From Pantoea sp. Ep11b (GTDB lineage: Bacteria > Pseudomonadota > Gammaproteobacteria > Enterobacterales > Enterobacteriaceae), in the NCBI RefSeq assembly GCF_040783975.1, contig NZ_CP160631.1:3596001-3660000 (forward strand): a stretch of DNA of 64,000 nt, written 5' to 3'. Under the pieces are notes generated by a model, which saw only the letters and a list, made by a program, of their open reading frames with translations, searched no databases and was not told the origin of the DNA. A program made the position numbers and the translations under genes. Of the stretch, positions 1 to 12,543 are shown one piece after another. Position 1 is the stretch's first letter. Every line of letters begins with the position of its first letter.

Positions 1-1942
<1,942 letters not shown>

Positions 1943-1966
1943 TCCCCCGCCGCCGGGCTGCGCGGA

Positions 1967-2710
1967 TTAACGGCCGCCGGCAGCGTCAATGATGCTGCCG
2001 GTGACGTAAGAGGCCGCCTCACTGGCCAGCCAGACGATCGCTTCCGCCACCTCTTCAGCTTCACCGCCGCGTCCCATCGGGATCGCGCTGGCGAGCCGCT
2101 CCACTCTGCCTGCCTCGCCGCCATCGGCATGCATCTCTGTGTAAATAAATCCCGGACGAACGCCGTTCACCCGAATCCCCTGCTGCGCCACTTCCAGTGA
2201 CAATCCGCGCGTCAGCGTATCCATTGCCCCTTTTGAGGCGGCGTAATCAACATATTCGCCCGGCGCACCGAGGCGGGACGCGGCCGATGAGACATTAACG
2301 ATGGCCCCGCCCTGCCCGCCATGATGGGTCCCCATCCGCTTTACCGCCTCGCGGCAGCAGAGAAAGGTTCCGATAACGTTCGTGGCAAAGACCTTCTGCA
2401 GACGCGCCGCATCCAGCTCTTCGGTCCGGCACTGCTGAAACAGAATCCCGGCGTTGTTGACCAGTAACGTCAGCGGTTCCGGCTGCTGGTCGAGCTGCGC
2501 AAACAGGGCCATCACCTCTGCTTCATCGCTGATGTCTGCCCGGATCGCAAAGGCGTTACCTCCCTGCTGCCGGATCTGCGCCACCACCTGCCGGGCTTCC
2601 TCTTCACGCTGACGATAGTTCACCGCAACCCGGTATCCCCGTGCGGCCAGTAACCGCGCCGTGGCACGTCCGATGCCCCGACTGCCGCCTGTCACCAGTG
2701 CCAGTTTCAT
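1967..2710 (-). CDS. ygfF: SDR-family oxidoreductase YgfF
   Basis: Short-chain dehydrogenase/reductase of 247 aa, the usual length. The N-terminal NAD(P)-binding motif GGSRGIGRA is at about residues 8-16, NNAGIL at about 87, and the catalytic YxxxK is in YVDYAASK at about 156-160, preceded by the active-site serine in VNVSSAASR. It closely matches E. coli YgfF, described as a putative glucose-type dehydrogenase; the substrate cannot be told from sequence. It follows gcvP on the same strand, separated by a terminator, and converges with bglA. The same order is found in E. coli. Confidence 0.88.
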   Translation of the reverse strand: MKLALVTGGSRGIGRATARLLAARGYRVAVNYRQREEEARQVVAQIRQQGGNAFAIRADISDEAEVMALFAQLDQQPEPLTLLVNNAGILFQQCRTEELDAARLQKVFATNVIGTFLCCREAVKRMGTHHGGQGGAIVNVSSAASRLGAPGEYVDYAASKGAMDTLTRGLSLEVAQQGIRVNGVRPGFIYTEMHADGGEAGRVERLASAIPMGRGGEAEEVAEAIVWLASEAASYVTGSIIDAAGGR

Positions 2711-2722
2711 GCTGCTTCTCCG

Positions 2723-2752
2723 AAAAAAAAGGGCCGATGAATCGGCCCTTTA
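2723..2752 (-). terminator. Rho-independent terminator after gcvP
   Basis: On the minus strand a 10-bp stem (AAGGGCCGAT / ATCGGCCCTT) with a tiny loop is followed by a run of eight T. It lies 20 bp past the gcvP stop and ends the gcvTHP transcript before ygfF. Confidence 0.85.
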
Positions 2753-2771
2753 GGGGTTATTACTATTTGCT

Positions 2772-5645
2772 CTACTGATAGTCGCTCATCGGCACACAGG
2801 AGCAGAACAGGTTACGGTCACCAAAGACATCATCCAGACGTTTTACCGTCGGCCAGTATTTGTTGTGGCTGCCTGCCGGGAAGACCGCCAGTTCACGGCT
2901 GTAAGGGTGCGACCACTCACTGACGATTTCCAGCTGGGTATGCGGGGCATTTACCAGCGGGTTGTCGTCCAGCGGCCACTCCCCAGCGGCCACCCGATCG
3001 ATCTCCATACGGATAGCCAGCATCGCGTCGATAAAGCGATCCAGTTCGATTTTGCTCTCTGACTCTGTCGGCTCGACCATCAGGGTGCCAGCGACCGGGA
3101 ACGACATGGTCGGTGCATGGAAGCCGTAATCGATCAGGCGCTTCGCAATATCCAGCTCACTGATGCCGGTCTGCTCTTTCAGCGGACGGATGTCGAGAAT
3201 ACATTCGTGCGCCACGCGCCCGTCACGCCCGGTATAGAGCACCGGATAGGCGGATTTCAGGCGGCTGGCGATGTAGTTGGCGTTCAGAATTGCCACCGAA
3301 CTGGCCTGTTTTAACCCCTCTGCGCCCATCATACGGATGTACATCCAGCTGATTGGCAGAATGGAGGCGCTGCCAAACGGCGCTGCGGAGACCGCCCCCT
3401 GCTGCGTCAGGATATCGTCGATCTGCATGACGCTATGTCCCGGTACAAAAGGCGCAAGGTGCGCTTTCACACCAATTGGCCCCATGCCCGGACCACCGCC
3501 GCCATGCGGGATGCAGAAGGTTTTATGCAGGTTCAGGTGCGAGACGTCCGCGCCGATGTAGCCCGGCGTGGTGATGCCGACCTGCGCGTTCATGTTCGCG
3601 CCATCCAGATAAACCTGACCGCCATGCTGATGCACAATCTGGCACACTTCACGGATCGTCTCTTCATAGACGCCGTGCGTAGACGGGTACGTCACCATAA
3701 TGCAGGAGAGCTTATCGCCCGCCTGCGCCGCTTTTTCACGCAGATCGTTCAGGTCGATGTTGCCCTGCTTATCACAGGCCACCACCACCACGTCCATGCC
3801 CGCCATCTGCGCGGAAGCCGGATTGGTGCCGTGCGCCGAACCCGGGATCAGACAGAGGTGGCGATCGCCCTCGCCACGGCTTTCGTGGTAACGACGGATT
3901 GCCAGCAGTCCGGCATATTCGCCCTGCGCGCCGGAGTTAGGCTGCATACAGAGCGCATCATAGCCGGTGAGCTGTACCAGCCACTGAGAAAGCTGGCCGA
4001 TCATCTGCAGGTAGCCGGTGGCCTGCTCAGCCGGGCAGAACGGATGCAGCTCCGCAAATTCCGGCCAGGTGATCGGGATCATCTCGGCGGCGGCGTTGAG
4101 CTTCATGGTGCAGGAGCCGAGCGGGATCAACGCCTGGTTCAGCGCCAGATCCTTTTTCTCCAGGCTGTGCATGTAGCGCATCATCTCGGTTTCGCTGTGA
4201 TGACGATTGAATACCGGATGGGTCAGGATCTCACTCTGACGCTGCAGCCCCGCCGGAATAGCGTGGCCTGCACGGGCGACGTCACTGTCGAGCACGTCCA
4301 GATTCTGACCGTGATCATCGCCCAGCAGAATAGCGAACAGCGCCAGAATATCGTCGCGGCTGGTGGTTTCATCCAGCGTGATGCCGACCGCATTGTGAAT
4401 GTCGCTGCGCAGGTTTACGCCAAAGCTCAGCGCGCGATTCAGCACAGCGGCTTTATCTGCCACCTCAACCGTCAGCGTGTCGAACCAGTGCTGATGGCGC
4501 AGTTTCAGGCCGCCCTGCTGCAGCCCGGCAGCCAGAATGCTGGTGAAGCGGTGAATGCGTGAGGCGATGCGTTTCAGACCCGCCGGGCCATGAAACACCG
4601 CATAGAGACCGGCGATGTTGGCGAGCAACACCTGTGAAGTACAGATGTTGGAGTTAGCCTTTTCACGACGGATATGCTGTTCGCGGGTCTGCATCGCCAT
4701 ACGCAGCGCAGTGTGGCCTGCGGCATCGCGTGACACCCCGATGATACGGCCAGGCATAGAACGCTTATGCTCGTCGCGGCTGGCGAAGAAGGCTGCGTGC
4801 GGGCCGCCGTAGCCCATTGGCACGCCAAAACGCTGGGCTGAACCAAAGACGATGTCTGCGCCCTGCCTGCCTGGTGCCTCCAGTAAAACCAGCGACATAA
4901 AGTCCGCCGCCATGCTCACCACCACTTTGCGCGCTTTCAGGTCGCCGATCAGCGCGCTGTAATCGTGCGCGTCACCGGTGGTGCCCACCTGTTGCAGCAG
5001 CACACCAAACAGGTCCTCATGCTCAACCGCCTTTTCTGCGCGATCGACGATCAGCTCAAAGCCAAAGGTCTCCGCACGGGTGCGGACCACATCCAGCGTC
5101 TGCGGATGAATATCATCGGCGATAAAGAATTTGTTGGCGTTTTTGAGCTTGCTGACGCGCTTTGCCATCGCCATCGCTTCTGCGGCGGCGGTCGCTTCAT
5201 CCAGCAGAGAAGCTGAGGCGATATCCATGCCGGTGAGGTCCAGCGTCAGCTGCTGGAAGTTCAGCAACGCTTCCAGACGGCCCTGGGAAACTTCGGGCTG
5301 ATAAGGGGTATAGGCCGTATACCAGCCTGGATTCTCCAGCATGTTACGCAGGATCACCGGCGGGGTGATCACCGCGCTGTATCCCATCCCAATCCAGGAT
5401 TTGTAGCGCAGGTTCTGGCTGGCAATCGCTTTCAGTTCCGCCAGCGCCTGCTGTTCCGTGACGGCATCGCCCACCGCGGGCGGGCCTGGCAGCTGAATGT
5501 CTGCCGGCACAATCGTACCGATCAGCGCCTCCAGCGAACGGGCGCCAATGGCTTCGAGCATTAGCGCCTGCTGCTCAGGTGAAGGACCAATATGGCGCTC
5601 GATGAAGGCACCGTTGTGTTCAAGCTGGCTGAGAGTCTGGGTCAT
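2772..5645 (-). CDS. gcvP: Glycine dehydrogenase (decarboxylating), P protein
   Basis: PLP enzyme of the glycine cleavage system: it decarboxylates glycine and transfers the aminomethyl group to the lipoyl arm of GcvH. From the ATG at 5645 it is 957 aa, identical to E. coli GcvP in length. The PLP lysine lies in [19 protein letters not shown] near residue 705; the duplicated P-protein architecture (N-terminal half ending near residue 440, C-terminal half with the active lysine) is evident. The longer open frame upstream of 5645 was rejected because AGGA precedes this ATG and the protein then starts [20 protein letters not shown] like its homologues. It is the last gene of gcvTHP. Confidence 0.97.
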   Translation of the reverse strand: MTQTLSQLEHNGAFIERHIGPSPEQQALMLEAIGARSLEALIGTIVPADIQLPGPPAVGDAVTEQQALAELKAIASQNLRYKSWIGMGYSAVITPPVILRNMLENPGWYTAYTPYQPEVSQGRLEALLNFQQLTLDLTGMDIASASLLDEATAAAEAMAMAKRVSKLKNANKFFIADDIHPQTLDVVRTRAETFGFELIVDRAEKAVEHEDLFGVLLQQVGTTGDAHDYSALIGDLKARKVVVSMAADFMSLVLLEAPGRQGADIVFGSAQRFGVPMGYGGPHAAFFASRDEHKRSMPGRIIGVSRDAAGHTALRMAMQTREQHIRREKANSNICTSQVLLANIAGLYAVFHGPAGLKRIASRIHRFTSILAAGLQQGGLKLRHQHWFDTLTVEVADKAAVLNRALSFGVNLRSDIHNAVGITLDETTSRDDILALFAILLGDDHGQNLDVLDSDVARAGHAIPAGLQRQSEILTHPVFNRHHSETEMMRYMHSLEKKDLALNQALIPLGSCTMKLNAAAEMIPITWPEFAELHPFCPAEQATGYLQMIGQLSQWLVQLTGYDALCMQPNSGAQGEYAGLLAIRRYHESRGEGDRHLCLIPGSAHGTNPASAQMAGMDVVVVACDKQGNIDLNDLREKAAQAGDKLSCIMVTYPSTHGVYEETIREVCQIVHQHGGQVYLDGANMNAQVGITTPGYIGADVSHLNLHKTFCIPHGGGGPGMGPIGVKAHLAPFVPGHSVMQIDDILTQQGAVSAAPFGSASILPISWMYIRMMGAEGLKQASSVAILNANYIASRLKSAYPVLYTGRDGRVAHECILDIRPLKEQTGISELDIAKRLIDYGFHAPTMSFPVAGTLMVEPTESESKIELDRFIDAMLAIRMEIDRVAAGEWPLDDNPLVNAPHTQLEIVSEWSHPYSRELAVFPAGSHNKYWPTVKRLDDVFGDRNLFCSCVPMSDYQ

Positions 5646-5725
5646 TAGCAGTAAATCCTGAATCGGGCTGGGGGAACCGGAGGTCAAACAGAAATCTGCG
5701 GCCTCACGGCGAGGCCGCCTGACGA

Positions 5726-6112
5726 CTACTCGTCGATAGACGCTTTATAGGCATCTGCATCCAGCAGCGCGTCGATTTCAGACTCGTCGCTGGCTTTGAT
5801 TTTAAATAACCAGCCGCCGTCATACGGCTCGCTGTTGACCTGCTCAGGTGAGTCGGTCAGCGCGTCGTTAACCGCGACCACTTCACCGCTGATCGGCGCA
5901 TAAATATCTGAGGCGGCCTTAACGGACTCGGCAACGGCGCACTCTTCACCTGCGGCAAAGGTCGCGCCCACTTCCGGCAGGTCGACGAACACCATGTCGC
6001 CCAGTAACTCCTGCGCATGTTCCGTGATGCCTACGGTGTAACTGCCGTCAGCTTCTTTACGTACCCACTCGTGGCTGTCACGGTACTTCAACGTATTTGG
6101 CACATTGCTCAT
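5726..6112 (-). CDS. gcvH: Glycine cleavage system H protein
   Basis: Lipoyl carrier of the glycine cleavage complex, 128 aa (E. coli 129). The lipoylated lysine is K65 in the motif [13 protein letters not shown]. It shuttles the aminomethyl group from GcvP to GcvT and is reoxidised by lipoamide dehydrogenase, which is not in this window. It lies between gcvT and gcvP, 23 bp after gcvT and 80 bp before gcvP. A strong CAGGAG ribosome binding site precedes the ATG. Confidence 0.97.
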   Translation of the reverse strand: MSNVPNTLKYRDSHEWVRKEADGSYTVGITEHAQELLGDMVFVDLPEVGATFAAGEECAVAESVKAASDIYAPISGEVVAVNDALTDSPEQVNSEPYDGGWLFKIKASDESEIDALLDADAYKASIDE

Positions 6113-6135
6113 TGGCCCTTTCTCCTGAATAAAAT

Positions 6136-7233
6136 TTACTGAGCGACCGGTTTACCGGCGCGGACAAAAACGGGACGGGTTACCTGGACCGGCATCTGGC
6201 GGTTACGGATCTCAACGATGGCGCTGCTGCCGATGCTGGCCGGTACGCACGCCAGGGCGATGCTGCAACCCAGTGTCGGTGAGAAAGAGCCGCTGGTGAT
6301 GATCCCCTCCTGCAACTGCCCCTGACTATCGGTGAAGCGTACCGGCAGGCCGTTACGCAGCACCCCTTTTTCTGTGAGGATCAGCCCCACCAGCTTGTCG
6401 GTGCCCCGTTCGCGCTGCATTTCCAGCGCCTCCCGGCCGATGAAATCGCGATCGGTGGGTTCCCAGCAGATAGTCCAGCCCATATTGGCGGCCAGCGGGG
6501 AGACGCTTTCATCCATCTCCTGACCATAGAGGTTCATACCCGCTTCCAGTCGCAGCGTGTCGCGCGCGCCCAGTCCGGCGGGCTTAACGCCGGCAGCCAG
6601 CAGACGCTGCCAGAACCCGGCCGCTTCCGCAGCGGGTAAGGCAATCTCATAGCCCGCCTCTCCGGTGTAGCCGGTAGTGGCGATAAACAGATCACCCGAC
6701 TCCACACCGAAGAAAGGTTTCATGCCCGCCACTGCCTCGCGCTGCGCTGCGGTGAACAGCGTCTGAGCTTTCTGCTGCGCCTGCGGACCCTGCACGGCGA
6801 TCAGTGCCAGGTCATTGCGTTCGGCAATCGTGATGCCATAGCCTTCGGCGTGCTGCGCGATCCAGGCGAGATCCTTTTCACGGGTCGCGGAGTTAACCAC
6901 CAGCCGGAAAAAAGTTTCGCTCATAAAGTAAACAATTAAATCGTCAATGACGCCACCTGAGGCATTCAGCATGCCGGTATAGAGCGCTTTTCCCGGCTGA
7001 GTCAGTTTTGCCACATCGTTTGCCAGCAGATAACGCAGAAACTCACGGGTCCGCGGGCCCGTCAGATCGACAATGGTCATGTGGGAGACGTCAAACATAC
7101 CGGCGTCGGTGCGCACCACATGATGCTCATCCATCTGCGAGCCATAGTGCAGCGGCATCATCCAGCCGTGAAAATCCACCATGCGGGCACCGCAGGCCTG
7201 ATGCTGTTCAAACAGAGGTGTTTGCTGAGTCAT
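6136..7233 (-). CDS. gcvT: Aminomethyltransferase, glycine cleavage T protein
   Basis: Transfers the methylene carbon from aminomethyl-lipoyl-GcvH to tetrahydrofolate, releasing ammonia and giving 5,10-methylene-THF. It is 365 aa (E. coli 364). The N-terminal folate-binding part contains [14 protein letters not shown] and MFDVSHM, and the [10 protein letters not shown] motif is near residue 195. It is the first gene of gcvTHP; CAGGA precedes the ATG. The long upstream non-coding region fits control by GcvA, Lrp and PurR as known in E. coli. Confidence 0.97.
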   Translation of the reverse strand: MTQQTPLFEQHQACGARMVDFHGWMMPLHYGSQMDEHHVVRTDAGMFDVSHMTIVDLTGPRTREFLRYLLANDVAKLTQPGKALYTGMLNASGGVIDDLIVYFMSETFFRLVVNSATREKDLAWIAQHAEGYGITIAERNDLALIAVQGPQAQQKAQTLFTAAQREAVAGMKPFFGVESGDLFIATTGYTGEAGYEIALPAAEAAGFWQRLLAAGVKPAGLGARDTLRLEAGMNLYGQEMDESVSPLAANMGWTICWEPTDRDFIGREALEMQRERGTDKLVGLILTEKGVLRNGLPVRFTDSQGQLQEGIITSGSFSPTLGCSIALACVPASIGSSAIVEIRNRQMPVQVTRPVFVRAGKPVAQ

Positions 7234-7620
7234 AACGATCCTGTGCAGAAGCGAGTGAGTGCAAAAGTGCGCCGGCGTTCAGCACCGACGCAAACGTTCT
7301 CTTACGGCTGACGTTACCACCGAATCTGAAGATTAACCATAAGCAAACCGGGGGCGAAATCAGAAGCACAGCCTAACCAGGAAGGGGAGGCAGCAGGATA
7401 AAAAACTGCGATTTTGTGATTAATCGCGCAATAAATGCAGGTCTTCTAAATATACGTAGCAAATTTATGCGAGACGACGTCCGGGATGTTAAAAAAATGC
7501 CAGCCGCAGAAACGTCGGAAATGAAAAAAACTAATGCGAATTGAGCGGCAAAATTAGAATAAATCAAATGAGGAACCCTGCTGGTGCAGCGTTGCCTTTT
7601 TAGGGTGCAGAGGGCGTTAA
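7234..7620 (-). promoter_or_regulatory. gcvTHP upstream regulatory region with CTAAT motifs
   Basis: A non-coding stretch of about 400 bp that is AT-rich between 7380 and 7570. CTAAT occurs at 7531-7535 and its complement ATTAG at 7552-7556, 21 bp apart, about 300 bp upstream of the gcvT start. In E. coli, GcvA sites at gcvT contain CTAAT and the distal sites lie a few hundred bp upstream, so these are candidate GcvA half-sites. The AT-rich surroundings also suit Lrp. No coding sequence could be supported here. Confidence 0.5.
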
Positions 7621-7625
7621 GCGAT

Positions 7626-7652
7626 AAAAAAAGCCAGCGCAGGCTGGCTTTC
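7626..7652 (-). terminator. Rho-independent terminator after ubiI
   Basis: Minus-strand stem AAGCCAGC / GCTGGCTT with a 4-nt loop followed by a T run, 15 bp beyond the ubiI stop. It closes the pepP-ubiH-ubiI transcript and insulates the gcv promoter. Confidence 0.85.
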
Positions 7653-7664
7653 AGAGGGGGGATA

Positions 7665-8867
7665 TTAGCGGAGCCAGGCGGGCAAGTCGTTCAGCCCCAT
7701 CGCCTGCTTCAGCATCATCGGCTTGACGCCCGGCAGACGATCGGCCAGTTTCAGGCCCACGTCGCGCAGCAGTTTTTTCGCCGGATGATTACCCGCAAAC
7801 ATTTCACGGAAGCCCTGCATGCCTGCCAGCATCATGGCCGCGCTGTGCTTGCGGCTGCGCTCGTAGCGGCGCAGGTAGAGGTGCTGACCGATATCTTTTC
7901 CCTGCTGATGCAGGCGGCGAATTTCACCAATCAGCTCAGCGGCATCCATAAAGCCCAGGTTCACGCCCTGGCCTGCCAGCGGATGAATGGTGTGCGCCGC
8001 GTCGCCCACCAGCGCCAGACGGTGCGCAGCGAACTGACGGGCATAGCGCGCCACCAGCGGGAACGATTTGCGTTCACTCTCCAGCTGGCACAGGCCAAGC
8101 CGCATATCAAACGCCACGGCGAGCTGCTGATTGAACAGCGCGTCCGGCATGGTTTCCAGACGGCTCGCCTCCTGCGGTGAGAGCGACCAGACAATCGAGC
8201 TCAGATGCGGGTCCTGCATCGGCAGGAAGGCCAGAATGCCGTCGCCGTGGAACACCTGACGGGCCACCGCGTCATGCGGCTTTTCCGTGCGAACGTTGGC
8301 CACTAACGCGTGATGATCGTAATCCCAGAAGGTCAGCGGGATGTCAGCCTTGTTGCGCAGCCAGGAGTGGGCACCGTCGGCGGCAATCATCAGTCGCGCA
8401 CTCAGCATGGTGCCATCCTGCAGGGTAATAAAGGCTTCGTTGTCACCAAAGGCAACCTGCTGCAGCTGCGCGGGCGCCATGATCGTAACATCGCTGCACT
8501 CAGTGGCGCGCTGCCAGAGCGCATGATGAATGACCGGATTCTCGATGATATGGCCCAGATGCGACAGGCCCTGCTGCTGATCGTCAAAGGCGATGGTGCC
8601 GAAACTGTCTCTGTCCCACACTTCCATACCGTGATACGCGCGGCATCGCTGTGAGAGAATGGCCGACCAGACATCGAGCTTCTGCAGCAGCCGTTCGCTG
8701 GCGGCATTGATGGCTGACACGCGAATGGAGGGTGACGCACTCAGCGCCATCGATGGCTCTGGCGATTTCTCCAGCACGGCAATGCGCAGTCCGCTGCCCT
8801 GCAGGCCACAGGCTACCGCCAGTCCCACCATACCGCCACCGGCAATCACCACATCAAAAGTTTGCAT
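7665..8867 (-). CDS. ubiI: Ubiquinone biosynthesis FAD-dependent C5-hydroxylase UbiI
   Basis: Flavoprotein monooxygenase of aerobic ubiquinone synthesis, hydroxylating ring carbon C5. From the ATG at 8867 it is 400 aa, the same as E. coli UbiI (VisC). The N-terminal Rossmann motif GGGMVGLAVACGL is at about residues 9-21, and the second FAD motif LVGDAAHTIHPLAGQGVNLG is at about residues 290-309. An upstream extension to 8987 was rejected because it would run back through the end of ubiH. It sits 13 bp after ubiH, with which it shares family and pathway. Confidence 0.95.
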   Translation of the reverse strand: MQTFDVVIAGGGMVGLAVACGLQGSGLRIAVLEKSPEPSMALSASPSIRVSAINAASERLLQKLDVWSAILSQRCRAYHGMEVWDRDSFGTIAFDDQQQGLSHLGHIIENPVIHHALWQRATECSDVTIMAPAQLQQVAFGDNEAFITLQDGTMLSARLMIAADGAHSWLRNKADIPLTFWDYDHHALVANVRTEKPHDAVARQVFHGDGILAFLPMQDPHLSSIVWSLSPQEASRLETMPDALFNQQLAVAFDMRLGLCQLESERKSFPLVARYARQFAAHRLALVGDAAHTIHPLAGQGVNLGFMDAAELIGEIRRLHQQGKDIGQHLYLRRYERSRKHSAAMMLAGMQGFREMFAGNHPAKKLLRDVGLKLADRLPGVKPMMLKQAMGLNDLPAWLR

Positions 8868-8880
8868 CTGAGCCTCTTTA

Positions 8881-10059
8881 TTAACGCTTGACCCAGCCAA
8901 GCGTGCGCTCGGCCAGTTGATTTCGTAGCCACGGCAGATGATCCATCGCCAGCAGGCCCAGGTTACGTCCCGCCACCAGCGGTCCATAACGATTTGCGAA
9001 GATGCGCACCAGCCCGTCGGTGATGCCGATGGTGGCAGTGCGGTCGGCCTGGCGACGCTGCTGATAGTGATGCAGCACCGGATAACTGCCGGGATCCTGC
9101 TGTTGCCGATGGGCGGCGGCCAGCGTTTCAGCCAGCGACATCACATCGCGCAGCCCCAGGTTAAAGCCCTGCCCGGCAATCGGATGCAGCGTCTGAGCCG
9201 CATTGCCGACGACCGCCACGCGGTGCGCAATCGGTGACACCGCCTGATGCAGCGCCAGCGGATAATATTCGCGCCGGCCGGTATGGGTAAATTTGCCCAG
9301 TCGCCAGCCAAAGGCGCGCTGCAGCTGGCTGAGAAAGTCGGCGTCGCTCCATTGTGCAACCCGGTCGCGCTGCGTGTCCGGATGACACCAGACCAGCGAC
9401 AGGCGGTTGTCGGACATCGGCAGCAGCGCCAGCGGGCCATGCTCGGTGAAACGTTCAAACGCCCGTCCCTGATGCGGCAGTGCCGCAGAGACATTCGCGA
9501 TCACAGCAATCTGCTGATAGGCCTCTCTCTGCCACTGGATGCCGCAGGAGGCGGCCAGCGCAGAGCGCGTCCCATCTGCCGCGATCAGCAGCTGACCGCT
9601 GAGCCGCTCGTCATTATCCAGCGTCACCTCCACCTGCTGCGCGGTACGCTCCGCGCGGACTACGCGGGCCGGACAGCGCAGAGTGACACCCGGGGCCTTT
9701 TTCAGCTCCGCAAACAGCCGCTGCCCGACGTCGAACAGACCGACCACCTGCCCCAGCGCCGGAATAGCGTAATCTGCTGCCGTCAGCGAGACAAAACCGG
9801 CGTGACCCCGGTCAGAAACGTGGATATCGGTAATCGGCGTGGCACAACTGGCGATGTGCTGCCACAGGTTAATGTCCGCCAGTTGCTGGCAGGTGCCGGC
9901 AGAAAGCGCAATTGCACGGCCATCAAAACCCGGATGCGCGCGGCTGCCCGGCTCGCTGCTTTCAATCAGCGTAACCGGCAGCGTGCCCTGAGTCAGGTGG
10001 GAGATCGCCAGCGCCAGCGTCGCCCCGGTCATGCCGCCACCGGCAATCAGAATCGTCAT
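8881..10059 (-). CDS. ubiH: 2-octaprenyl-6-methoxyphenyl hydroxylase UbiH
   Basis: FAD-dependent hydroxylase acting on ring carbon C1 in ubiquinone synthesis. It is 392 aa, as in E. coli. The Rossmann motif GGGMTGATLALAIS starts at residue 7, and VVGNAAQTLHPIAGQGFNLG near residue 285 is the second FAD-binding block. The start overlaps the pepP stop by 4 bp (ATGA), indicating translational coupling; ubiI follows closely. UbiH and UbiI are paralogues lying side by side. Confidence 0.95.
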   Translation of the reverse strand: MTILIAGGGMTGATLALAISHLTQGTLPVTLIESSEPGSRAHPGFDGRAIALSAGTCQQLADINLWQHIASCATPITDIHVSDRGHAGFVSLTAADYAIPALGQVVGLFDVGQRLFAELKKAPGVTLRCPARVVRAERTAQQVEVTLDNDERLSGQLLIAADGTRSALAASCGIQWQREAYQQIAVIANVSAALPHQGRAFERFTEHGPLALLPMSDNRLSLVWCHPDTQRDRVAQWSDADFLSQLQRAFGWRLGKFTHTGRREYYPLALHQAVSPIAHRVAVVGNAAQTLHPIAGQGFNLGLRDVMSLAETLAAAHRQQQDPGSYPVLHHYQQRRQADRTATIGITDGLVRIFANRYGPLVAGRNLGLLAMDHLPWLRNQLAERTLGWVKR

Positions 10060-11378
10060 GCCTGTCGAGCCGCCGCCATCAATGCTTCAATCTCATCGGC
10101 CTCTTTCACGACGCTGTCGGTGAGATTCTCGATGCCGGTTTCGGTGATCACGATGTCATCTTCGATGCGGATACCAATCCCGCGATAGCGGGCGGGCACA
10201 TCCGCATCCGGCGCGATATAGAGGCCAGGCTCGACGGTTAACACCATGCCTGGCTCCAGAATCCGATCGCGGCTGGGGGTGCCATAATGACCGACATCAT
10301 GCACATCCAGACCCAGCCAGTGGCTCAGACCATGCATAAAGAATGCGCGATGCGCCTCTTCCGCGATCAGGGTATCGACATCACCCTCCAGGATCTCCAG
10401 CTCCACCAGCCCCGTGACCATGATGCGTACCACTTCATCATTCACTTCACGGATGCTGACGCCGGGACGGAACAGCTCAAGCGAGCGTTTCAGGGAGGCC
10501 AGTACGATGTCATAGATAGCGCGCTGGGCCGGGCTGAATTTGCCGTTCACCGGGAAGGTTCGGGTGATGTCGCCTGCATAGCCCTGGAACTCGCAGCCCG
10601 CATCGATCAGCACCAGATCGCCATCGCGCATCTCACTTTCATTTTCGGTGTAATGCAGAATGCAGCCGTTTTCGCCCGCGCCCACGATGGTGTTATAGGA
10701 GGGATAACGTGCACCGTGACGGGTAAATTCGTGATGAATTTCCCCTTCGAGCTGATACTCGAACATGCCCGGCTGACAGGTCTGCATCGCGCGGGTATGC
10801 GCCAACGCGGATATCTCCCCGGCACGGCGTAGCAGCGCGATCTCATCCTCATCTTTAAACAGGCGCATCTCATGCACCCACGGACGCCAGTCCGTCACGG
10901 TCGCTGGCGCACTGAGATTCTGGCGGAACCCGCGGCGCAGCTTATCCAGCGCGCCGGAGACCAGCGTATCCGCGTAGGCGTATTCGCCCTGCGCGTGGTA
11001 GATCACATCCAGGCCGTTGAGCAGCAGGTGAAGCTGTTCGCCGATGTCGTTCCAGGGTAAAGCGCGATCGACGCCCAGTTTTTCCGGCGCCGCCTGCTGG
11101 CCCAGCCTGCGGCCAGACCAGATTTCTGCGTTGGGATCGCGTACCCGGTTAAACAGCACGCTGTGGTTATGATTTTCATCGCTTTTAATCAACACCAGCA
11201 GCGCCTGCGGTTCATTGAACCCGGTGAAATACCAGAAATCGCTGCTCTGGCGGAACGGATACTCGCTGTCGTTACTGCGGGTTACTTCGGGCGCAGCAAA
11301 AATCAGCGCTGCGCTTCCTGGCGCCATCTCCGCCAGCAGTGCCTGACGGCGCTGCAGGAATCGTTCCAGTGAAATCAT
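10056..11378 (-). CDS. pepP: Xaa-Pro aminopeptidase PepP
   Basis: Metallopeptidase of the M24B family that removes the N-terminal residue in front of proline. From 11378 it is 440 aa (E. coli 441 counting Met). An N-terminal creatinase-like domain precedes the pita-bread catalytic domain; metal ligands are visible in LIDAGCEFQGYAGDITRTF (two Asp), HGLSHWLGLDVHDVGHYG (His), MVLTVEPGLY (Glu) and GIRIEDD (Glu). The start was chosen by GGGAG upstream and the typical beginning MISLERFLQRRQALLAEM. It heads a coupled cluster with ubiH and ubiI, as in E. coli. Confidence 0.95.
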   Translation of the reverse strand: MISLERFLQRRQALLAEMAPGSAALIFAAPEVTRSNDSEYPFRQSSDFWYFTGFNEPQALLVLIKSDENHNHSVLFNRVRDPNAEIWSGRRLGQQAAPEKLGVDRALPWNDIGEQLHLLLNGLDVIYHAQGEYAYADTLVSGALDKLRRGFRQNLSAPATVTDWRPWVHEMRLFKDEDEIALLRRAGEISALAHTRAMQTCQPGMFEYQLEGEIHHEFTRHGARYPSYNTIVGAGENGCILHYTENESEMRDGDLVLIDAGCEFQGYAGDITRTFPVNGKFSPAQRAIYDIVLASLKRSLELFRPGVSIREVNDEVVRIMVTGLVELEILEGDVDTLIAEEAHRAFFMHGLSHWLGLDVHDVGHYGTPSRDRILEPGMVLTVEPGLYIAPDADVPARYRGIGIRIEDDIVITETGIENLTDSVVKEADEIEALMAAARQA

Positions 11379-11424
11379 TTCTGCACTCCCTGTAAACTGA
11401 CCGGTTAAACGGGTTGCCCTGAAA

Positions 11425-12003
11425 TCAGTGTAGCGTCGGCTTCTGAACTTCTGGCGCGGTGGGCTGCGGACGGGTGAAGCTGTCGTGACACAGCAGTGCC
11501 GCCACGCGCACATATTCGATCACCTCTTCCAGCGACTGCTCCAGCTCTTCCTGGTCTTCATCTTCTTCGTAACCGAGCTGTGCAATCGTGCGCAGATCGT
11601 CGATAGCTTCGCCGGTTTCACCGGTGACTTTATCCAGTTTAGGCTGTGTTACGCCCAGGCCGAGCAGAAAATGGTTAACCCAGCCGGCCAGCGCGTCGGC
11701 GCGGTCAAAGACGGTGATGTCATCGTCAGCGGGCAGAAGCAGCTGAAACAGGAAACCGTCATCTTCCAGTGTAGTCGCCGTGTGTTCATGCAGCGCCGCC
11801 AGTGGCACGGCAAGAGTGTGTGAAAACGCCATGCCTTCGTTAGCCAGATCGTGTACCAGCGTCTTCCAGCTGGTGTCCTGGTTACCGCCGCAAAGGATGC
11901 CGCTCAGGAGACCGTGCATTTCTGCTGGTGTCATTCCCACACCCTGCTGTGAGAGTACGGCGGCAAGCGCGTTGTAATCGGGGGTTGCGTTCTGTAAGGA
12001 CAT
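11425..12003 (-). CDS. ygfB: UPF0149 family protein YgfB
   Basis: Acidic protein of 192 aa, the family length. The N-terminal part ([12 protein letters not shown]) and the highly acidic stretch near residue 150 ([20 protein letters not shown]) match YgfB. Its biochemical role in enterobacteria is poorly known; in Pseudomonas a homologue affects antibiotic resistance gene expression. It is 46 bp upstream of pepP on the same strand and divergent from zapA. Confidence 0.9.
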   Translation of the reverse strand: MSLQNATPDYNALAAVLSQQGVGMTPAEMHGLLSGILCGGNQDTSWKTLVHDLANEGMAFSHTLAVPLAALHEHTATTLEDDGFLFQLLLPADDDITVFDRADALAGWVNHFLLGLGVTQPKLDKVTGETGEAIDDLRTIAQLGYEEDEDQEELEQSLEEVIEYVRVAALLCHDSFTRPQPTAPEVQKPTLH

Positions 12004-12173
12004 AAGTTTTCATCGTCGTTGGCAGAATAAGTTCGTGTTATGCTACCACTAGCTGCCTCAAGGTTTCCAGAAAAGGGGTTGTATCTTATTTCGTGGGTCT
12101 ATATAGTTGCCCGCCTCCCAAGCCATTGACTGCTAAGGGAGTTGCGAGCGAAGTAATCAGTCAGGAAGGTGGC

Positions 12174-12503
12174 ATGTCTGCACAACCGGTAGATTTACAA
12201 ATTTTTGGTCGTTCGTTGAGAGTGAATTGTCCGCCAGAGCAGCAAGATGCGCTCAATAGCGCGGCTGACGATCTCAATCAACGGTTGCAAGATCTAAAAG
12301 TTCGCACTAGAGTCACAAATACAGAACAACTGGTGTTCATCGCCGCGTTAAACATCTGCCACGAGCTGGCGCAGGAGAAAGTGAAAACGCGCGACTATGC
12401 TGCTAATATGGAACAGCGCATCCGTATGTTGCAGCAGACGATTGAACAGGCACTGGTTGAGCAGGGTCGCATCTCTGAACGTGAAGGTGCGAAGTTCGAA
12501 TAA
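12174..12503 (+). CDS. zapA: Cell division protein ZapA
   Basis: Promotes bundling of FtsZ filaments at the division ring and links through ZapB. It is 109 aa, the same as E. coli. The N-terminal globular part ([19 protein letters not shown]) binds FtsZ, and a C-terminal coiled coil from about residue 65 makes dimers and tetramers. The start at 12174 has AGGAAGG just upstream; longer frames back to 12093 have no such site. The 6S RNA gene follows 40 bp downstream, as in E. coli where both are co-transcribed. Confidence 0.95.
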   Translation: MSAQPVDLQIFGRSLRVNCPPEQQDALNSAADDLNQRLQDLKVRTRVTNTEQLVFIAALNICHELAQEKVKTRDYAANMEQRIRMLQQTIEQALVEQGRISEREGAKFE

Positions 12504-12543
12504 AACTTCATGGTTGCTCTGTGTCAGGCAACGGTGAGGTAAA

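Noticed and set aside
3435..4562. Open frame of about 375 codons on the plus strand, inside gcvP
   Set aside because: It lies antisense to the well-supported gcvP, has an Arg/His/Gln-rich composition and no recognisable domain; it results from the high GC third-position bias of gcvP.
7373..7567. 64-codon frame in the gcvT upstream region
   Set aside because: No ribosome binding site or family match, and it coincides with the regulatory DNA expected there.
9247..10188. Open frame of about 313 codons antisense to ubiH
   Set aside because: Composition is typical of the reverse frame of a GC-rich gene and ubiH is certain.
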